DNA from: Vibrio cyclitrophicus
GTDB taxonomy: Bacteria; Pseudomonadota; Gammaproteobacteria; Enterobacterales; Vibrionaceae
DNA length: 64,000 nt
NCBI RefSeq assembly: GCF_024347435.1
Contig: NZ_AP025480.1
Span: 2,418,001-2,482,000 of the forward strand
Direction: 5' to 3'
Shown here piece by piece: positions 20,324 to 28,852 of the stretch. The translations under genes were made by a program, and so were the position numbers. Each line of letters starts with the position of its first letter. Within the stretch, counting starts at the first letter, position 1. Under the pieces are notes generated by a model. It was not told the origin of the DNA. It searched no databases and worked only from the letters and a program-made list of their open reading frames with translations.

Positions 20324-20341
20324 AAGCAATATATATACCAA
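20324..20341 (-). promoter_or_regulatory. Sigma-54 promoter of flgBCDE
   Basis: Read leftward: TTGGTATATATATTGCTT. The GG-N10-GC core is exact, though the -24 half reads TGGTAT rather than TGGCAC. It lies about 40 bp upstream of the flgB start. Confidence 0.75.
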
Positions 20342-20464
20342 CTTTTAAAACAAAGTGGCCGACCATTACTTTTACAGGTTACTCGTAGGTAAACTTGCAA
20401 TATACAAGCCAAAAATAGAGTGGGTTGGAATGTCACTCTGACTTAAAGATATAGGTTAAGCCGG

Positions 20465-20495
20465 AAAAAGAAAACCCAGCACTTGGCTGGGTTTT
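20465..20495 (-). terminator. Terminator of cheV-cheR
   Basis: A perfect AAAACCCAGC / GCTGGGTTTT stem with a 5-nt loop is followed leftward by CTTTTTCC. It lies about 45 bp after the cheR stop. Confidence 0.88.
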
Positions 20496-20537
20496 GAAGT
20501 TAGACAGTAACGTTACACCTAATACTGGTGCCACTCA

Positions 20538-21365
20538 TTACTTTAATTTGTAGATGATGCCTGGATTACAGCGAACCATTTCAAAACGATCCGTTAAGCC
20601 TGTTAACGATTCAGATGCACCCAACAACAAGTAACCACCAGGATTGAGGCTGTTTGCCATCTGGTTAAGTACCTTTGACTTCATGTCTGGCGAAAAATAA
20701 ATCAATACATTACGACAGAAAATGATGTCGAACTTACCTAATAACGCATAACTGTCCATCAAGTTTTGTGGACGGAAGTTCACCATGCGCTTAACGTTGT
20801 CTTTGACTTTCATACGACCATCGCCCGCATCTTCAAAGAAAGTACGACGGCGCTCAGGAGAAAGTCCACGTCCCAATGCAAGGTTGTCGTATGCGCCTGT
20901 GCGGCACATATCCAACATACTTGCAGAGATGTCGGTTGCGGTAATCGATACATTTGGCAACATACCCGGCTTGCGAGCTTGAGTCTCAAGAATCGTCATT
21001 GCCATTGAGTATGCTTCTTGGCCTGAAGAGCTTGCTGCAGACCAAATCTTAATAGGTCGTTTATTTGCCGCTATTTCCGGTAGTAGCTTATCCGCAAGTA
21101 CAGCAAACGGGTAAGTATCTCGGAACCAAAGTGTCTCGTTCGTCGTCATGGCATCGACAGCTGCCACTCTCAACTCACGGTTTCGACCAGTTACTACATC
21201 TCTCAACAAATCAGATAACGAAGCTAACTTAAACTTCGTTACTAATGGGCTTAAACGACTGCGCACTAAATATTGCTTGCTGTCACCTAATACAATGCCA
21301 CATTGAGATTCTAAAAAACGGCTGAAATCGCGATACTCTTGATCACTTATTGTTATAGCAGTCAT
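20538..21365 (-). CDS. cheR: CheR, chemotaxis receptor methyltransferase
   Basis: 275 aa. The N-terminal helical CheR domain (about 1-80) is followed by the SAM-binding fold with IKIWSAASSSGQEAYSMAMT as motif I, then FDIIFCRNVLIYFSPDMKSK, the CheR signature. It methylates glutamates on chemoreceptors for adaptation. It lies 11 bp after cheV and is ended by a terminator. The cheVR pair at the head of the flg locus is the normal Vibrio arrangement. Confidence 0.95.
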   Translation of the reverse strand: MTAITISDQEYRDFSRFLESQCGIVLGDSKQYLVRSRLSPLVTKFKLASLSDLLRDVVTGRNRELRVAAVDAMTTNETLWFRDTYPFAVLADKLLPEIAANKRPIKIWSAASSSGQEAYSMAMTILETQARKPGMLPNVSITATDISASMLDMCRTGAYDNLALGRGLSPERRRTFFEDAGDGRMKVKDNVKRMVNFRPQNLMDSYALLGKFDIIFCRNVLIYFSPDMKSKVLNQMANSLNPGGYLLLGASESLTGLTDRFEMVRCNPGIIYKLK

Positions 21366-21376
21366 TAATGTCTCTT

Positions 21377-22303
21377 TTAGTTAGTTAACGCAGCTTTAAC
21401 CGCTGCCCCAAGCTCATCAGGGTTGAATTTTGCAATGAAGGAGTTCGCCCCAACACGCTCAACCATGGCCTGGTTAAATACACCACTCAAGGATGAGTGT
21501 AAAATTACGTATAAATCTTTAAGTTCGGCGTGACGACGAATCTCAGCAGTCAGCGTGTATCCATCCATCTCTGGCATTTCGATATCCGAGATCACTAATG
21601 AAATTTGATCGTAAATACTACCCTCTGATGACATTTGCACCAGCTTTTCATAGGCTTCTTTACCATCTTTCACCGCGATAACCTCAAATCCGATCGATTC
21701 AATGGCGCGTTGAACTTGCTTACGAGCAACAGTTGAATCATCAGCAATCAAGATACGGCGAACCAATTCTTTCTCTTGTTCTACTTCTGCGATTTCTTCA
21801 GCAATTCTGCTGTCCATTGTTTCATCAACAGGCGAAATTTCAGCAAGAATTTTTTCAACATCAAGAATTTCAACTAATTCATTATCGATATTAGTTACCG
21901 CTGTCAGGTAGTTCGCTCGACCAGCGCCATCCGGCGGCGGAAGAATTGACTCCCAGTGCATGTTAATAATGCGCTCTACTGAACTGACCAAGAAACCTTG
22001 AATAGTTCGGTTAAACTCAGAAATAACCACAAAACACTTTTCAACATCCGTTGTAGGACGGCCACCAATCGCTAAGCTCAAATCGATAACAGAGATCGTT
22101 TGGCCACGAATGTGTGCTACACCTTTAACCAGTGGGTTCAAGTTTGGCATCTTTGTCAACTTAGGGCATTGAAGCACTTCTTTTACTTTAAAGACATTAA
22201 TGCCGTAGCGCTGACGCCCCATTAGGCGAAAGGTTAGTAATTCTAATCGGTTTTGACCGACGAGTTGCGTACGCTGATTCACCGAATCAAGAATACCCGT
22301 CAT
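21377..22303 (-). CDS. cheV: CheV, CheW-receiver coupling protein
   Basis: 308 aa with an N-terminal CheW domain (about 20-160; RQRYGINVFKVKEVLQCPKL, HIRGQTISVIDLSLAI) and a C-terminal receiver domain (about 178-305; RRILIADDSTVARKQVQRAI, with LVISDIEMPEMDGYTL holding the phospho-acceptor Asp). It links receptors to CheA and tunes adaptation. A GGAGATGAGCTC ribosome-binding site precedes the ATG. It is divergent from flgA with only 77 bp between. Confidence 0.95.
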   Translation of the reverse strand: MTGILDSVNQRTQLVGQNRLELLTFRLMGRQRYGINVFKVKEVLQCPKLTKMPNLNPLVKGVAHIRGQTISVIDLSLAIGGRPTTDVEKCFVVISEFNRTIQGFLVSSVERIINMHWESILPPPDGAGRANYLTAVTNIDNELVEILDVEKILAEISPVDETMDSRIAEEIAEVEQEKELVRRILIADDSTVARKQVQRAIESIGFEVIAVKDGKEAYEKLVQMSSEGSIYDQISLVISDIEMPEMDGYTLTAEIRRHAELKDLYVILHSSLSGVFNQAMVERVGANSFIAKFNPDELGAAVKAALTN

Positions 22304-22380
22304 GAGCTCATCTCCATATCAAACTTTTTTGTATAAAAAGTGTTAGTCTACTGCAGGCTACGAACCACCAGAGAAACGGA

Positions 22381-23127
22381 ATGACATATTATAAAATAAA
22401 TTTGCCACCTCTTTCCATAGCAATGTGTAGAGCTACTTTTAAAACTGTCGCTAAGTTTATCGGCATTTTATCAATATTGTTTAGTTTTTTTGTGCAAGCT
22501 GCGACTCCAGAGCAAATTGAAATGATTCAGTCTGCGGCCGAGCAACACATCCATGATACGGTTGAGCAGCCACAAGGCGGCGAACTCTTTGTTAATTCAG
22601 CAAATGTTGACTCAAGAATTAAAGCAACAGACTGTCCAGTGCCGCTTGAAACTAGCGCATCAACCACCACCAATACCCGCAGTAGCATTACGGTTTTAGT
22701 GCAATGCATTCCTGACGAGTGGCGAGTTTATGTGCCCGTACGCTTATCAATGTCAGTCCCACTCGTCACCACCACGCGCTCAATTGCAAGAGGCGAGATT
22801 GTCGGTCAATACGATGTGACTACCGACATGATTTCTCTTAACAAATTTCGCCGCCAAGGTTTCACCAACCCACAACAGGTTATCGGTGCCAAAGTAAAAA
22901 AGAACCTAAGACCGGGTGATGTCGTTGAAAGAGGCGATATTTGTGTCGTTTGCCGAAATGAGAAGGTTATCATACAGGCAGTTAAAGGTGGCATGACCAT
23001 TACCACTAAAGGTACTGCACTTACGGATGGCTCAATGGGCGATCAAGTAAGAGTGAAAAATGATAAATCACAACGTATAATTGAAGGTATTGTTACCAGC
23101 ATGTCTGAAGTCACGGTTTACTTTTAA
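22381..23127 (+). CDS. flgA: FlgA, P-ring assembly chaperone
   Basis: 248 aa. A signal segment (VAKFIGILSILFSFFVQAA) precedes the mature protein; the C-terminal half has the SAF domain and FlgA features (TRSIARGEIVGQYDVT, KKNLRPGDVVERGD, TKGTALTDGSMGDQVRVKN). It works in the periplasm to assist FlgI polymerisation. The first 14 codons before MCRATFK are unusual for a signal peptide and the ribosome-binding site is weak, so the true start could be the ATG at 22423. It is the first gene of flgA-flgM-flgN. Confidence 0.93.
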   Translation: MTYYKINLPPLSIAMCRATFKTVAKFIGILSILFSFFVQAATPEQIEMIQSAAEQHIHDTVEQPQGGELFVNSANVDSRIKATDCPVPLETSASTTTNTRSSITVLVQCIPDEWRVYVPVRLSMSVPLVTTTRSIARGEIVGQYDVTTDMISLNKFRRQGFTNPQQVIGAKVKKNLRPGDVVERGDICVVCRNEKVIIQAVKGGMTITTKGTALTDGSMGDQVRVKNDKSQRIIEGIVTSMSEVTVYF

Positions 23128-23237
23128 CTCTCTACTTCTAAATTGACGGTATCGTTAGCCATTTTGCTCTCCACTCTTAACGCCAAATATAACGGCTACA
23201 GTGTTTTGTCCCTTTTCGACTATTGAGCTAAAAATTG

Positions 23238-23265
23238 CTAAAGTATTCGAACCCATGGTCGATAA
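23238..23265 (+). promoter_or_regulatory. Sigma-28 (FliA) promoter of flgMN
   Basis: CTAAAG, 14 nt, GTCGATAA: one mismatch to the -10 consensus and exact spacing, 42 bp before the flgM start codon. It lets FliA drive its own anti-sigma factor. Confidence 0.82.
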
Positions 23266-23306
23266 TGACTGTACAGGTTCCCATTTTTGAAGAAAAAGGC
23301 TTAACT

Positions 23307-23624
23307 ATGGCAGGCATTGATAATATTCGTTCAGGGCAAACCCTAACGACCCCCAACCGATCAGCAGTACGCTCTGATTCTAGCTCTGAGGCATCACGCT
23401 CTGATGTATCAACTAAATCACCAGCAAGCAAAGATGCGGTTTCGCTTAGCCAACAAGGCAAAGCCATTGGTCAACTCCACCAAGATATGGCGGCACAACC
23501 GAGTTTTGACTCTGTAAAAGTTGCGGCGATCAAAGAAGCGATTGCGAACGGTTCATACACTGTCGATCCAGAAAAACTGGCAGACAATATGATCAAGTTC
23601 GAAGATGAATTAAAAGGTCTTTAA
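23307..23624 (+). CDS. flgM: FlgM, anti-sigma-28 factor
   Basis: 105 aa from MAGIDNIRSGQTLTTP, the standard Vibrio FlgM opening. The frame is open 24 codons further upstream, but that extension covers the sigma-28 promoter and cannot be coding in that transcript. The C-terminal half (VKVAAIKEAIANGSYTVDPE, then KLADNMIKFE) is the FliA-binding region. FlgM holds FliA inactive until it is exported through the completed hook. flgN follows after 66 bp. Confidence 0.93.
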   Translation: MAGIDNIRSGQTLTTPNRSAVRSDSSSEASRSDVSTKSPASKDAVSLSQQGKAIGQLHQDMAAQPSFDSVKVAAIKEAIANGSYTVDPEKLADNMIKFEDELKGL

Positions 23625-23690
23625 GCCAACTATCACTTTTGATTAAAGTGATTGCCTTAAAGCACACGAGGTTATGAATAGGTTTACGTT

Positions 23691-24116
23691 ATGGCGGCAC
23701 TAGCAGATTTAGTTAATTTTCAACTTCAAAATGCCAAAGCCTTATCTGAATTATTAAGTTCAGAGAAAACCGCGATCACGAGCCGACAATCAAACGATAT
23801 TGAGAGAATCGCCAAAGAAAAAGTGGTCCTAGTTGAGCAACTAAGGTCAACCGATCAACGAATCGCAGCCCATACCAATATCTCAGAACTGACCGAGAAC
23901 CCTGAACTAGCTCAGTTAGTCGCAACCATCAAGTCCATAGTGCACGATTGCCATCAAGCGAACCTGGTTAATGGCGAAGCCTTGAATCGAGCACACCTTA
24001 GCTTCAAAAAACTCAGTAATATGATGCAACAAAGCCACGGTAAAATTGGCATGACCTACAATGCCGGTGGTCAAACGCATACGATTTCTACGCTGGGAAC
24101 CAACGTAAAAGCCTAG
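23691..24116 (+). CDS. flgN: FlgN, FlgK/FlgL export chaperone
   Basis: A 141-aa helical cytoplasmic protein of FlgN type, with long amphipathic helices (LADLVNFQLQNAKALSELLS; EVV-like charged segments) and a polar C-terminus. FlgN escorts FlgK and FlgL to the export gate. It lies downstream of flgM, as in other gamma-proteobacteria, and shares the flgM promoter. A bidirectional terminator follows. Confidence 0.9.
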   Translation: MAALADLVNFQLQNAKALSELLSSEKTAITSRQSNDIERIAKEKVVLVEQLRSTDQRIAAHTNISELTENPELAQLVATIKSIVHDCHQANLVNGEALNRAHLSFKKLSNMMQQSHGKIGMTYNAGGQTHTISTLGTNVKA

Positions 24117-24245
24117 TTAAGCCTCCCTCTTCAGTAATACCCCTTATTAACCTTCTGCCTGTATCTGTATCCCAGACTATTCCTGTCGTTATTCTTTATC
24201 AAAACGTCTAATCAGCCTTTGAGCGCCCTGACAAAATCGATAAAT

Positions 24246-24283
24246 AAAAAAGCGGCAAGTATCTTCATACTTGCCGCTTTTTT
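24246..24283. terminator. Bidirectional terminator between flgN and flgP
   Basis: A 17-bp perfect stem (core AAGCGGCAAGTAT with its complement), 4-nt loop, and runs of A and T on the two flanks. It serves the convergent flgMN and flgOP transcripts. The rest of 24117-24412 holds nothing recognisable. Confidence 0.93.
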
Positions 24284-24412
24284 ATTTACGTCAGTTATCA
24301 ATTGCCGCTACGCCATCTGGAAAACGAGTGGCAACTCATATAACTGGGTAATCTTTTAACTAGATAAACAGAACTCGATGATCATTAACCTACAGCCTAA
24401 GAGATCATACAA

Positions 24413-24844
24413 CTAGAATAGCGTTTGTTGTCTCTTTTCTGGCACAGCCTGCACTTCACCGTAATTACGTAGTTGGTCCATCTTACGAATATCTAATTGA
24501 AGTTCCGTTACATAACTATCACCCACAGGGTAACTACGTACTACTTCTGCGCCACGAATAACACCATCAACCGCACCTGAAGTTCGTTCAGTACCAAGGC
24601 GCTGATCTTCAAGTTCAGCTCGGCCGCTTACTCGCATACCGTAAACCTGTTCAGCAAGCTCACGATAAGCGTCAATCTTAGAGGCTCTCATCGCACGGAT
24701 GCGCCTTTCTTCGTCGTTACGACCTTTTTGCTCACTGATACTCGCGTAACCAACCGCAACCAAGAAATCATCAGGCCTCATACTTTGCAGTGGCTGACAA
24801 CCAACAAGCAATAAAGCGGCAACAACAAATATTAACTTCTTCAT
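24413..24844 (-). CDS. flgP: FlgP, outer-membrane flagellar H-ring lipoprotein
   Basis: 143 aa with a lipoprotein signal (ALLLVGC, Cys16). The mature protein has RRIRAMRASKIDAYRELAEQ, VYGMRVSGRAELEDQ, the LPP20-like core found in FlgP. In V. cholerae FlgP is an outer-membrane protein needed for motility. Together with FlgO and FlgT it forms the H ring around the LP ring. It lies 9 bp after flgO and faces flgMN across a shared terminator. Confidence 0.92.
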   Translation of the reverse strand: MKKLIFVVAALLLVGCQPLQSMRPDDFLVAVGYASISEQKGRNDEERRIRAMRASKIDAYRELAEQVYGMRVSGRAELEDQRLGTERTSGAVDGVIRGAEVVRSYPVGDSYVTELQLDIRKMDQLRNYGEVQAVPEKRQQTLF

Positions 24845-24853
24845 CTCGAACTC

Positions 24854-25489
24854 CTAAGGGCGAAGAATAACAGTGTAAGGCTGGCTGATCGTTGGGTCAG
24901 AACGAATAATAACGCCATCTTGAGTTCGAATACTGTTCAGAGTATCAAGGTCACGACCAATACGGTCTGCCGGCAAGAAGCCTTGTGCAGAAGCAACCAC
25001 AATACGAGTTTGCATTCCAACCACACGAGCGTTAACTAGAACACCACCCTCTTGGCGAAGCATAGTCCCCGTCAGCACGTATTGGACGTCTTGCTCTTGA
25101 GCTAAATCTTTCCAATCACGGCTTAACGCAAAGTCACCTTGGTGAGTCACTTGGATAGAACCCGTCGTTTTAAAATCGACAACCTTGAAGCCACGACGCT
25201 GAAACTGATGAATGAAACCTTCCGATACCGAATTTCCTAGCCAGTTGGTTGTATCCATGTGTTGTAGATCAACAAACGAGGTAATCGCAATCGGTGTTCT
25301 TGCTGAGATACTCGTATTCGACACGATTAAATCTTCGGTCATACTTTCCACGAAAAAATCCATGGTGTGACGAGGGCTGTCCATCAACATAAACTGACTG
25401 CCTGAATATTCAGACTTGCCGTTATAGATCGGCGAATAAGCGCATGATGTCAGTAACACGACACTCATAACTACGAGCCATTTTTTCAT
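24854..25489 (-). CDS. flgO: FlgO, outer-membrane flagellar ring lipoprotein
   Basis: 211 aa with lipobox LLTSC (Cys16). It has the FlgO domain: TPIAITSFVDLQHMDTTNWL, then GFKVVDFKTTGSIQ and QDVQYVLTGTMLRQEGGVLV. It works with FlgP and FlgT in the outer-membrane rings of the sheathed polar flagellum. It is divergent from flgT. A sigma-54 type element read leftward (25650-25666) is its likely promoter. Confidence 0.92.
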   Translation of the reverse strand: MKKWLVVMSVVLLTSCAYSPIYNGKSEYSGSQFMLMDSPRHTMDFFVESMTEDLIVSNTSISARTPIAITSFVDLQHMDTTNWLGNSVSEGFIHQFQRRGFKVVDFKTTGSIQVTHQGDFALSRDWKDLAQEQDVQYVLTGTMLRQEGGVLVNARVVGMQTRIVVASAQGFLPADRIGRDLDTLNSIRTQDGVIIRSDPTISQPYTVILRP

Positions 25490-25566
25490 TATCTAATCTC
25501 CAGATAGTTTTAGTGCTGCCTGTTCCAATATGTTCTCACCATTATTCTTTTCAATGGATTACAATG

Positions 25567-25584
25567 TTGGAACAGTCTTTGCTT
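25567..25584 (+). promoter_or_regulatory. Sigma-54 promoter of flgT
   Basis: TTGGAACAGTCTTTGCTT: TGGAAC-N5-TTGCT, one mismatch to consensus, exact GG-N10-GC spacing, about 100 bp before flgT. The predicted start is near 25594. Confidence 0.75.
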
Positions 25585-25649
25585 TTCGTTAATAGTTCAG
25601 ATTAAGAAAAACGCACTTAAGTCAGCTTCAAGCTTATAGTTATTTGTTA

Positions 25650-25666
25650 AGCAATATTTATACCCA
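25650..25666 (-). promoter_or_regulatory. Sigma-54 promoter of flgOP
   Basis: Read leftward: TGGGTATAAATATTGCT, with GG-N10-GC spacing and a weaker -24 half. The predicted start is near 25639, about 150 bp before flgO. It lies beyond the flgT promoter, so the two start sites face each other. Confidence 0.6.
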
Positions 25667-25681
25667 ACTGGTAACGAATAG

Positions 25682-26815
25682 ATGAAAAAAATAATTTCTT
25701 ACTTATTTTCAATAAGTTCACTGATAACCATAAGCTTCAGTGCTCATGCCTCTTGGTATGAGGTTACCGGTACAGCAGCCATCGTATCGTCGGAAGAATC
25801 CGCAAGAGTCCACGCTCTGGAAGACGCGGTATATAAAGCGGTTCAGTTCTCTGGTGCTGATATCGGTAGTATCTCCAACCTCACGCCTTATCTGGATGCG
25901 AGTAAAAAAGAGTTCCAGTTTACTAATCACGAAGTACGCTACATATTGGTTGATAAAGTAAAGACTCGTGGTGGCAACCTAATGATCACCGCAAGGATCG
26001 ACATCTATCCTTCGGCAAATGCTTGCCATGAAAGTCAGTACAAGAAGACATTTTTGGTCGGCAACATTGATGTGACCTCCCCTCAACAAGCCGTAATGGG
26101 AAGAATTTATAACATCGGTGATGATTTCGGCCATGTCGTTGATCGACAGTTGGCAAAAGAGTCTCGTAGCTTTGTCTCGGTTGGTACAACAAATTATGAC
26201 ATCGATAAGCGTCGACCTGACATAATCAAGATGATCGCTCAAGACACAGGCGCGCAGTACATCATTGGTGGCGACATTACCGACTTAACGGCAACCGTCG
26301 AATCTAAGTTGTTGAAAGATGACGTTATCAACCGACAGTTTGCACTAGAGATGCAAGTGTTCGACGGTAAAACAGGTCACCAAGTTTACAATCGTAGCTA
26401 TCGTGAAGTAGCAAAATGGCCATTTGCTAAGACCAGTGAAGTCGATACACGCAGCGCGCGCTTCTGGGCATCCACTTATGGCAGCATGATGCTTCGCGTC
26501 AGCCGTAATATCATGCTGGACTTGGAATCAGAAGTATCGTGTAAGATTACCCTTCCGGAAGTTGCGGCGGTCTACGGCAATACCGTAACCATTGATCTTG
26601 GTCGAATGCATGGCGTGCAACAAGGTGACAAACTGCAATTGTGGCACACGGGTTCGTTTATCGACCAAAGAGGCTTACCACGTAACAAAGTATCTCAAAG
26701 TGATATCACTCTGACGGTTTCTCGTGTTTATGAAAATGAAGCCGAACTCACGATTGATCAGCCTAGCCTTGCAGGAAGCATTCAAATTGGTGATGTGATG
26801 CAGAAAATCATGTAG
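25682..26815 (+). CDS. flgT: FlgT, periplasmic H/T-ring protein
   Basis: 377 aa with a signal peptide ending SFSAHA/SWYEVTG. The mature part shows the FlgT pattern: SWYEVTGTAAIVSSEESARV, then an N-terminal domain with ALEDAVYKAVQFSGADI, a middle domain with DTGAQYIIGGDITDLTATVE, and a C-terminal beta-barrel domain (GRMHGVQQGDKLQLWHTG). It is needed to form the T ring (MotX/MotY) and H ring of the sodium-driven polar motor. A terminator follows. Confidence 0.93.
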   Translation: MKKIISYLFSISSLITISFSAHASWYEVTGTAAIVSSEESARVHALEDAVYKAVQFSGADIGSISNLTPYLDASKKEFQFTNHEVRYILVDKVKTRGGNLMITARIDIYPSANACHESQYKKTFLVGNIDVTSPQQAVMGRIYNIGDDFGHVVDRQLAKESRSFVSVGTTNYDIDKRRPDIIKMIAQDTGAQYIIGGDITDLTATVESKLLKDDVINRQFALEMQVFDGKTGHQVYNRSYREVAKWPFAKTSEVDTRSARFWASTYGSMMLRVSRNIMLDLESEVSCKITLPEVAAVYGNTVTIDLGRMHGVQQGDKLQLWHTGSFIDQRGLPRNKVSQSDITLTVSRVYENEAELTIDQPSLAGSIQIGDVMQKIM

Positions 26816-26849
26816 TTAGTGTCACTCCCAGCTCATAGTTTCTAATAAG

Positions 26850-26880
26850 GCCTTAGCAAAAGTACTAAGGCTTTATTTTT
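26850..26880 (+). terminator. Terminator of flgT
   Basis: GCCTTAG / CTAAGGC stem with an 8-nt loop, then TTTATTTTTTT. Confidence 0.8.
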
Positions 26881-26954
26881 TTCATGATGATTAGTTTCGG
26901 TTTTTACGTATTTGTCGTAATCTTATTAATAATATAATCATCATTTAGCAAACT

Positions 26955-27461
26955 ATGAGCCTGAATAATCTAATTGGTGCTACCGGTTACCGCTTCATAT
27001 CGAAAGGTAAAACCGCTTTTAAAATTCACATCCATACACCCGATGATACGGTACTGCATCGTTCTGTCGGCTTTGTTCGCATGGGTGAAGACAAAGCACT
27101 AAAGAAAACCATCAAGTTACGAGACGAACTGGGCAGACAGCTTTGGGGCAAGTTTTGGCCCAAAGTCCTCAAAGAGCCCTATCTGATGACGCGCCTACCT
27201 CATAGTTTAGAGCCAAAAATTGTATTCAAGCCTAATCCTACCCAGACTGATCCTGAACACCGCGACGAATGCTACATCGCTAAGTGGCGTGTATTCTCAG
27301 ATAACGGCGACTACAAATACAAAACCAAAGTGTGCTCAATCAGAAAGCATGGACGACTTGCCGCTTATAGCCAAACCAAACGCGCCCTGCTTAATGCCCA
27401 TAAAGATGTGATTGATCTGTTGATATTTATGGGACGACTGAACAGCATCGACTTGAAGTAG
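26955..27461 (+). CDS. Orphan basic protein, possibly AP2-like DNA-binding
   Basis: 168 aa, rich in Lys and Arg, without signal peptide or membrane segment. The N-terminal 60 residues (GYRFISKGKTAFKIHIHT, then HRSVGFVRMGEDKALKKTIK) have a two-part pattern with a closing helix LRDELGRQLWG that loosely recalls AP2/integrase-type DNA-binding modules. A second similar stretch (ECYIAKWRVFSDNGDYKYKT followed by KVCSIRKHGRLAAYSQTKRA) may be a repeat of the same fold. This reading is by eye only. It sits alone between two terminators, separating the flagellar and APE loci. Function unknown. Confidence 0.8.
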   Translation: MSLNNLIGATGYRFISKGKTAFKIHIHTPDDTVLHRSVGFVRMGEDKALKKTIKLRDELGRQLWGKFWPKVLKEPYLMTRLPHSLEPKIVFKPNPTQTDPEHRDECYIAKWRVFSDNGDYKYKTKVCSIRKHGRLAAYSQTKRALLNAHKDVIDLLIFMGRLNSIDLK

Positions 27462-27500
27462 TCTTCACTCGATTGAATTGAAATCCCATATTTTCAGAAA

Positions 27501-27532
27501 CAAAAACAGCCGCATTTGCGGCTGTTTTTGTT
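27501..27532. terminator. Bidirectional terminator
   Basis: AAAAACAGCCGC / GCGGCTGTTTTT with a 4-nt loop. It serves the orphan gene on the plus strand and probably the leftward APE arm on the minus strand. Confidence 0.92.
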
Positions 27533-27586
27533 TGTAGGTTAGTCACCTTAGCGCTTGAAGATACTCTCACACACTGAATAGACTAC

Positions 27587-28828
27587 CTAGCTTCGGCATA
27601 TCTCTGCCAGTGTCGCCAATCGACGCTGCGATTCTTTCACGTACGGATTAGTTTGATCCCATGCGTAACCAGCTAAAATCGAGCATACCATTTGCTTAAT
27701 CTTCAGGTTTGGATCTTGATAGAAAATCACATCCTGCAAAGTACCTGAGTACCACCCCTCAACATACGTTCTAAAAGTGTTTACGCCCACCATCAACGGA
27801 GCCGCATAATCGCGCTCCCAATCGACGTTCTCACCATTAAGCTGCTTTTCCACACACTCAACGGCAAACTGGGCCGACTTCATCGCAATCGTAACGCCTG
27901 ATGAAAATACAGGGTCAAGAAACTCACCGGCATTACCCAGCAGCGCATACTTATCCGTTGCAAGGTGCTTTACGTTGGCAGAATAGCCACCTATTTCACC
28001 TGCAGGGTTTGGGTATTCGGCATTTGCTAAAATTTCAGCTAATCCAGGCTCTTCGGTTGCTAATTGCTTAAGAGCGGCAATCTTATCTTCCGGGTATGAC
28101 TCGAAGAACTTAGGCTCACCGACGACACCAAATGATGAGACGCCGTTGCTAAACGGAATTAACCAGTACCAAACATCAGGATTAGATGGATGCACTGATA
28201 TGAGAATTTTATTGCGGTCATATTCTAGTTCAGTATCAACGTCTAAAACATGATCGTTAATGTGCGTGAAAATAGCTTTGCGTGGAGGAAGCGATGACGG
28301 CTCTTCCAAGTTAAGCATTTTAGGCAGTACTCGGCCAAAGCCACTGCCATCCAAAACGTACTGAGCTTCGAGCTGATAACGCTCTCCATCAAGAACTTGG
28401 ACATCTAAAGTCGTGCTGCCTTCGGTGAAATCAATGCCCATCAACTCATGTTGATAATCAATGGTAATACCTTGTGCTTCAGCAGCATCGGCTAACACCT
28501 TATCAAAGGCGCCTCGTTGAACTTGAAACGTGGTTCCCGGTCCAGAAGAGAACTTATCTTCAAAATTGAACGCCGTATAAACGTCATTTTTACGGAAAGC
28601 CGCGCCATCTTTAAATTGGAAGTTAGCTTCAGCTACTGCTTTGCTCATACCGGCTTGTTCAATCACTTCCATACAAGCAGGTAACAGGCTTTCGCCAATA
28701 GAAAAGCGAGGAAAAAGACTCTTTTCAATCACTCGAACATCGATGCCTTTCTTGTGAAGCAAAGACGCGGCAACAGACCCTGATGGTCCAGCTCCGATGA
28801 TCACCACTTGAGTTGATATTTTCTTCAT
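27587..28828 (-). CDS. FAD-dependent oxidoreductase with halogenase signatures (APE cluster)
   Basis: 413 aa. The N-terminal FAD-binding site is VVIGAGPSGSVAASLL (GxGxxG, residues 11-16) and IEKSLFPRFSIGESLLPA follows. WYWLIP at 220-225 fits the WxWxIP motif that marks flavin-dependent halogenases, and FKDGAAF around Lys73 resembles the segment holding their catalytic lysine. A second FAD contact, LLGNAGEFLDPVFSSG, lies near 305. By family it could be a halogenase or a related geranylgeranyl-reductase-type dehydrogenase. It follows the methyltransferase by 24 bp and so belongs to the leftward arm of the aryl polyene cluster, presumably modifying the aryl head or its precursor. Confidence 0.82.
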   Translation of the reverse strand: MKKISTQVVIIGAGPSGSVAASLLHKKGIDVRVIEKSLFPRFSIGESLLPACMEVIEQAGMSKAVAEANFQFKDGAAFRKNDVYTAFNFEDKFSSGPGTTFQVQRGAFDKVLADAAEAQGITIDYQHELMGIDFTEGSTTLDVQVLDGERYQLEAQYVLDGSGFGRVLPKMLNLEEPSSLPPRKAIFTHINDHVLDVDTELEYDRNKILISVHPSNPDVWYWLIPFSNGVSSFGVVGEPKFFESYPEDKIAALKQLATEEPGLAEILANAEYPNPAGEIGGYSANVKHLATDKYALLGNAGEFLDPVFSSGVTIAMKSAQFAVECVEKQLNGENVDWERDYAAPLMVGVNTFRTYVEGWYSGTLQDVIFYQDPNLKIKQMVCSILAGYAWDQTNPYVKESQRRLATLAEICRS

Positions 28829-28852
28829 TTATTTAAGCCATATTTGTTATTT

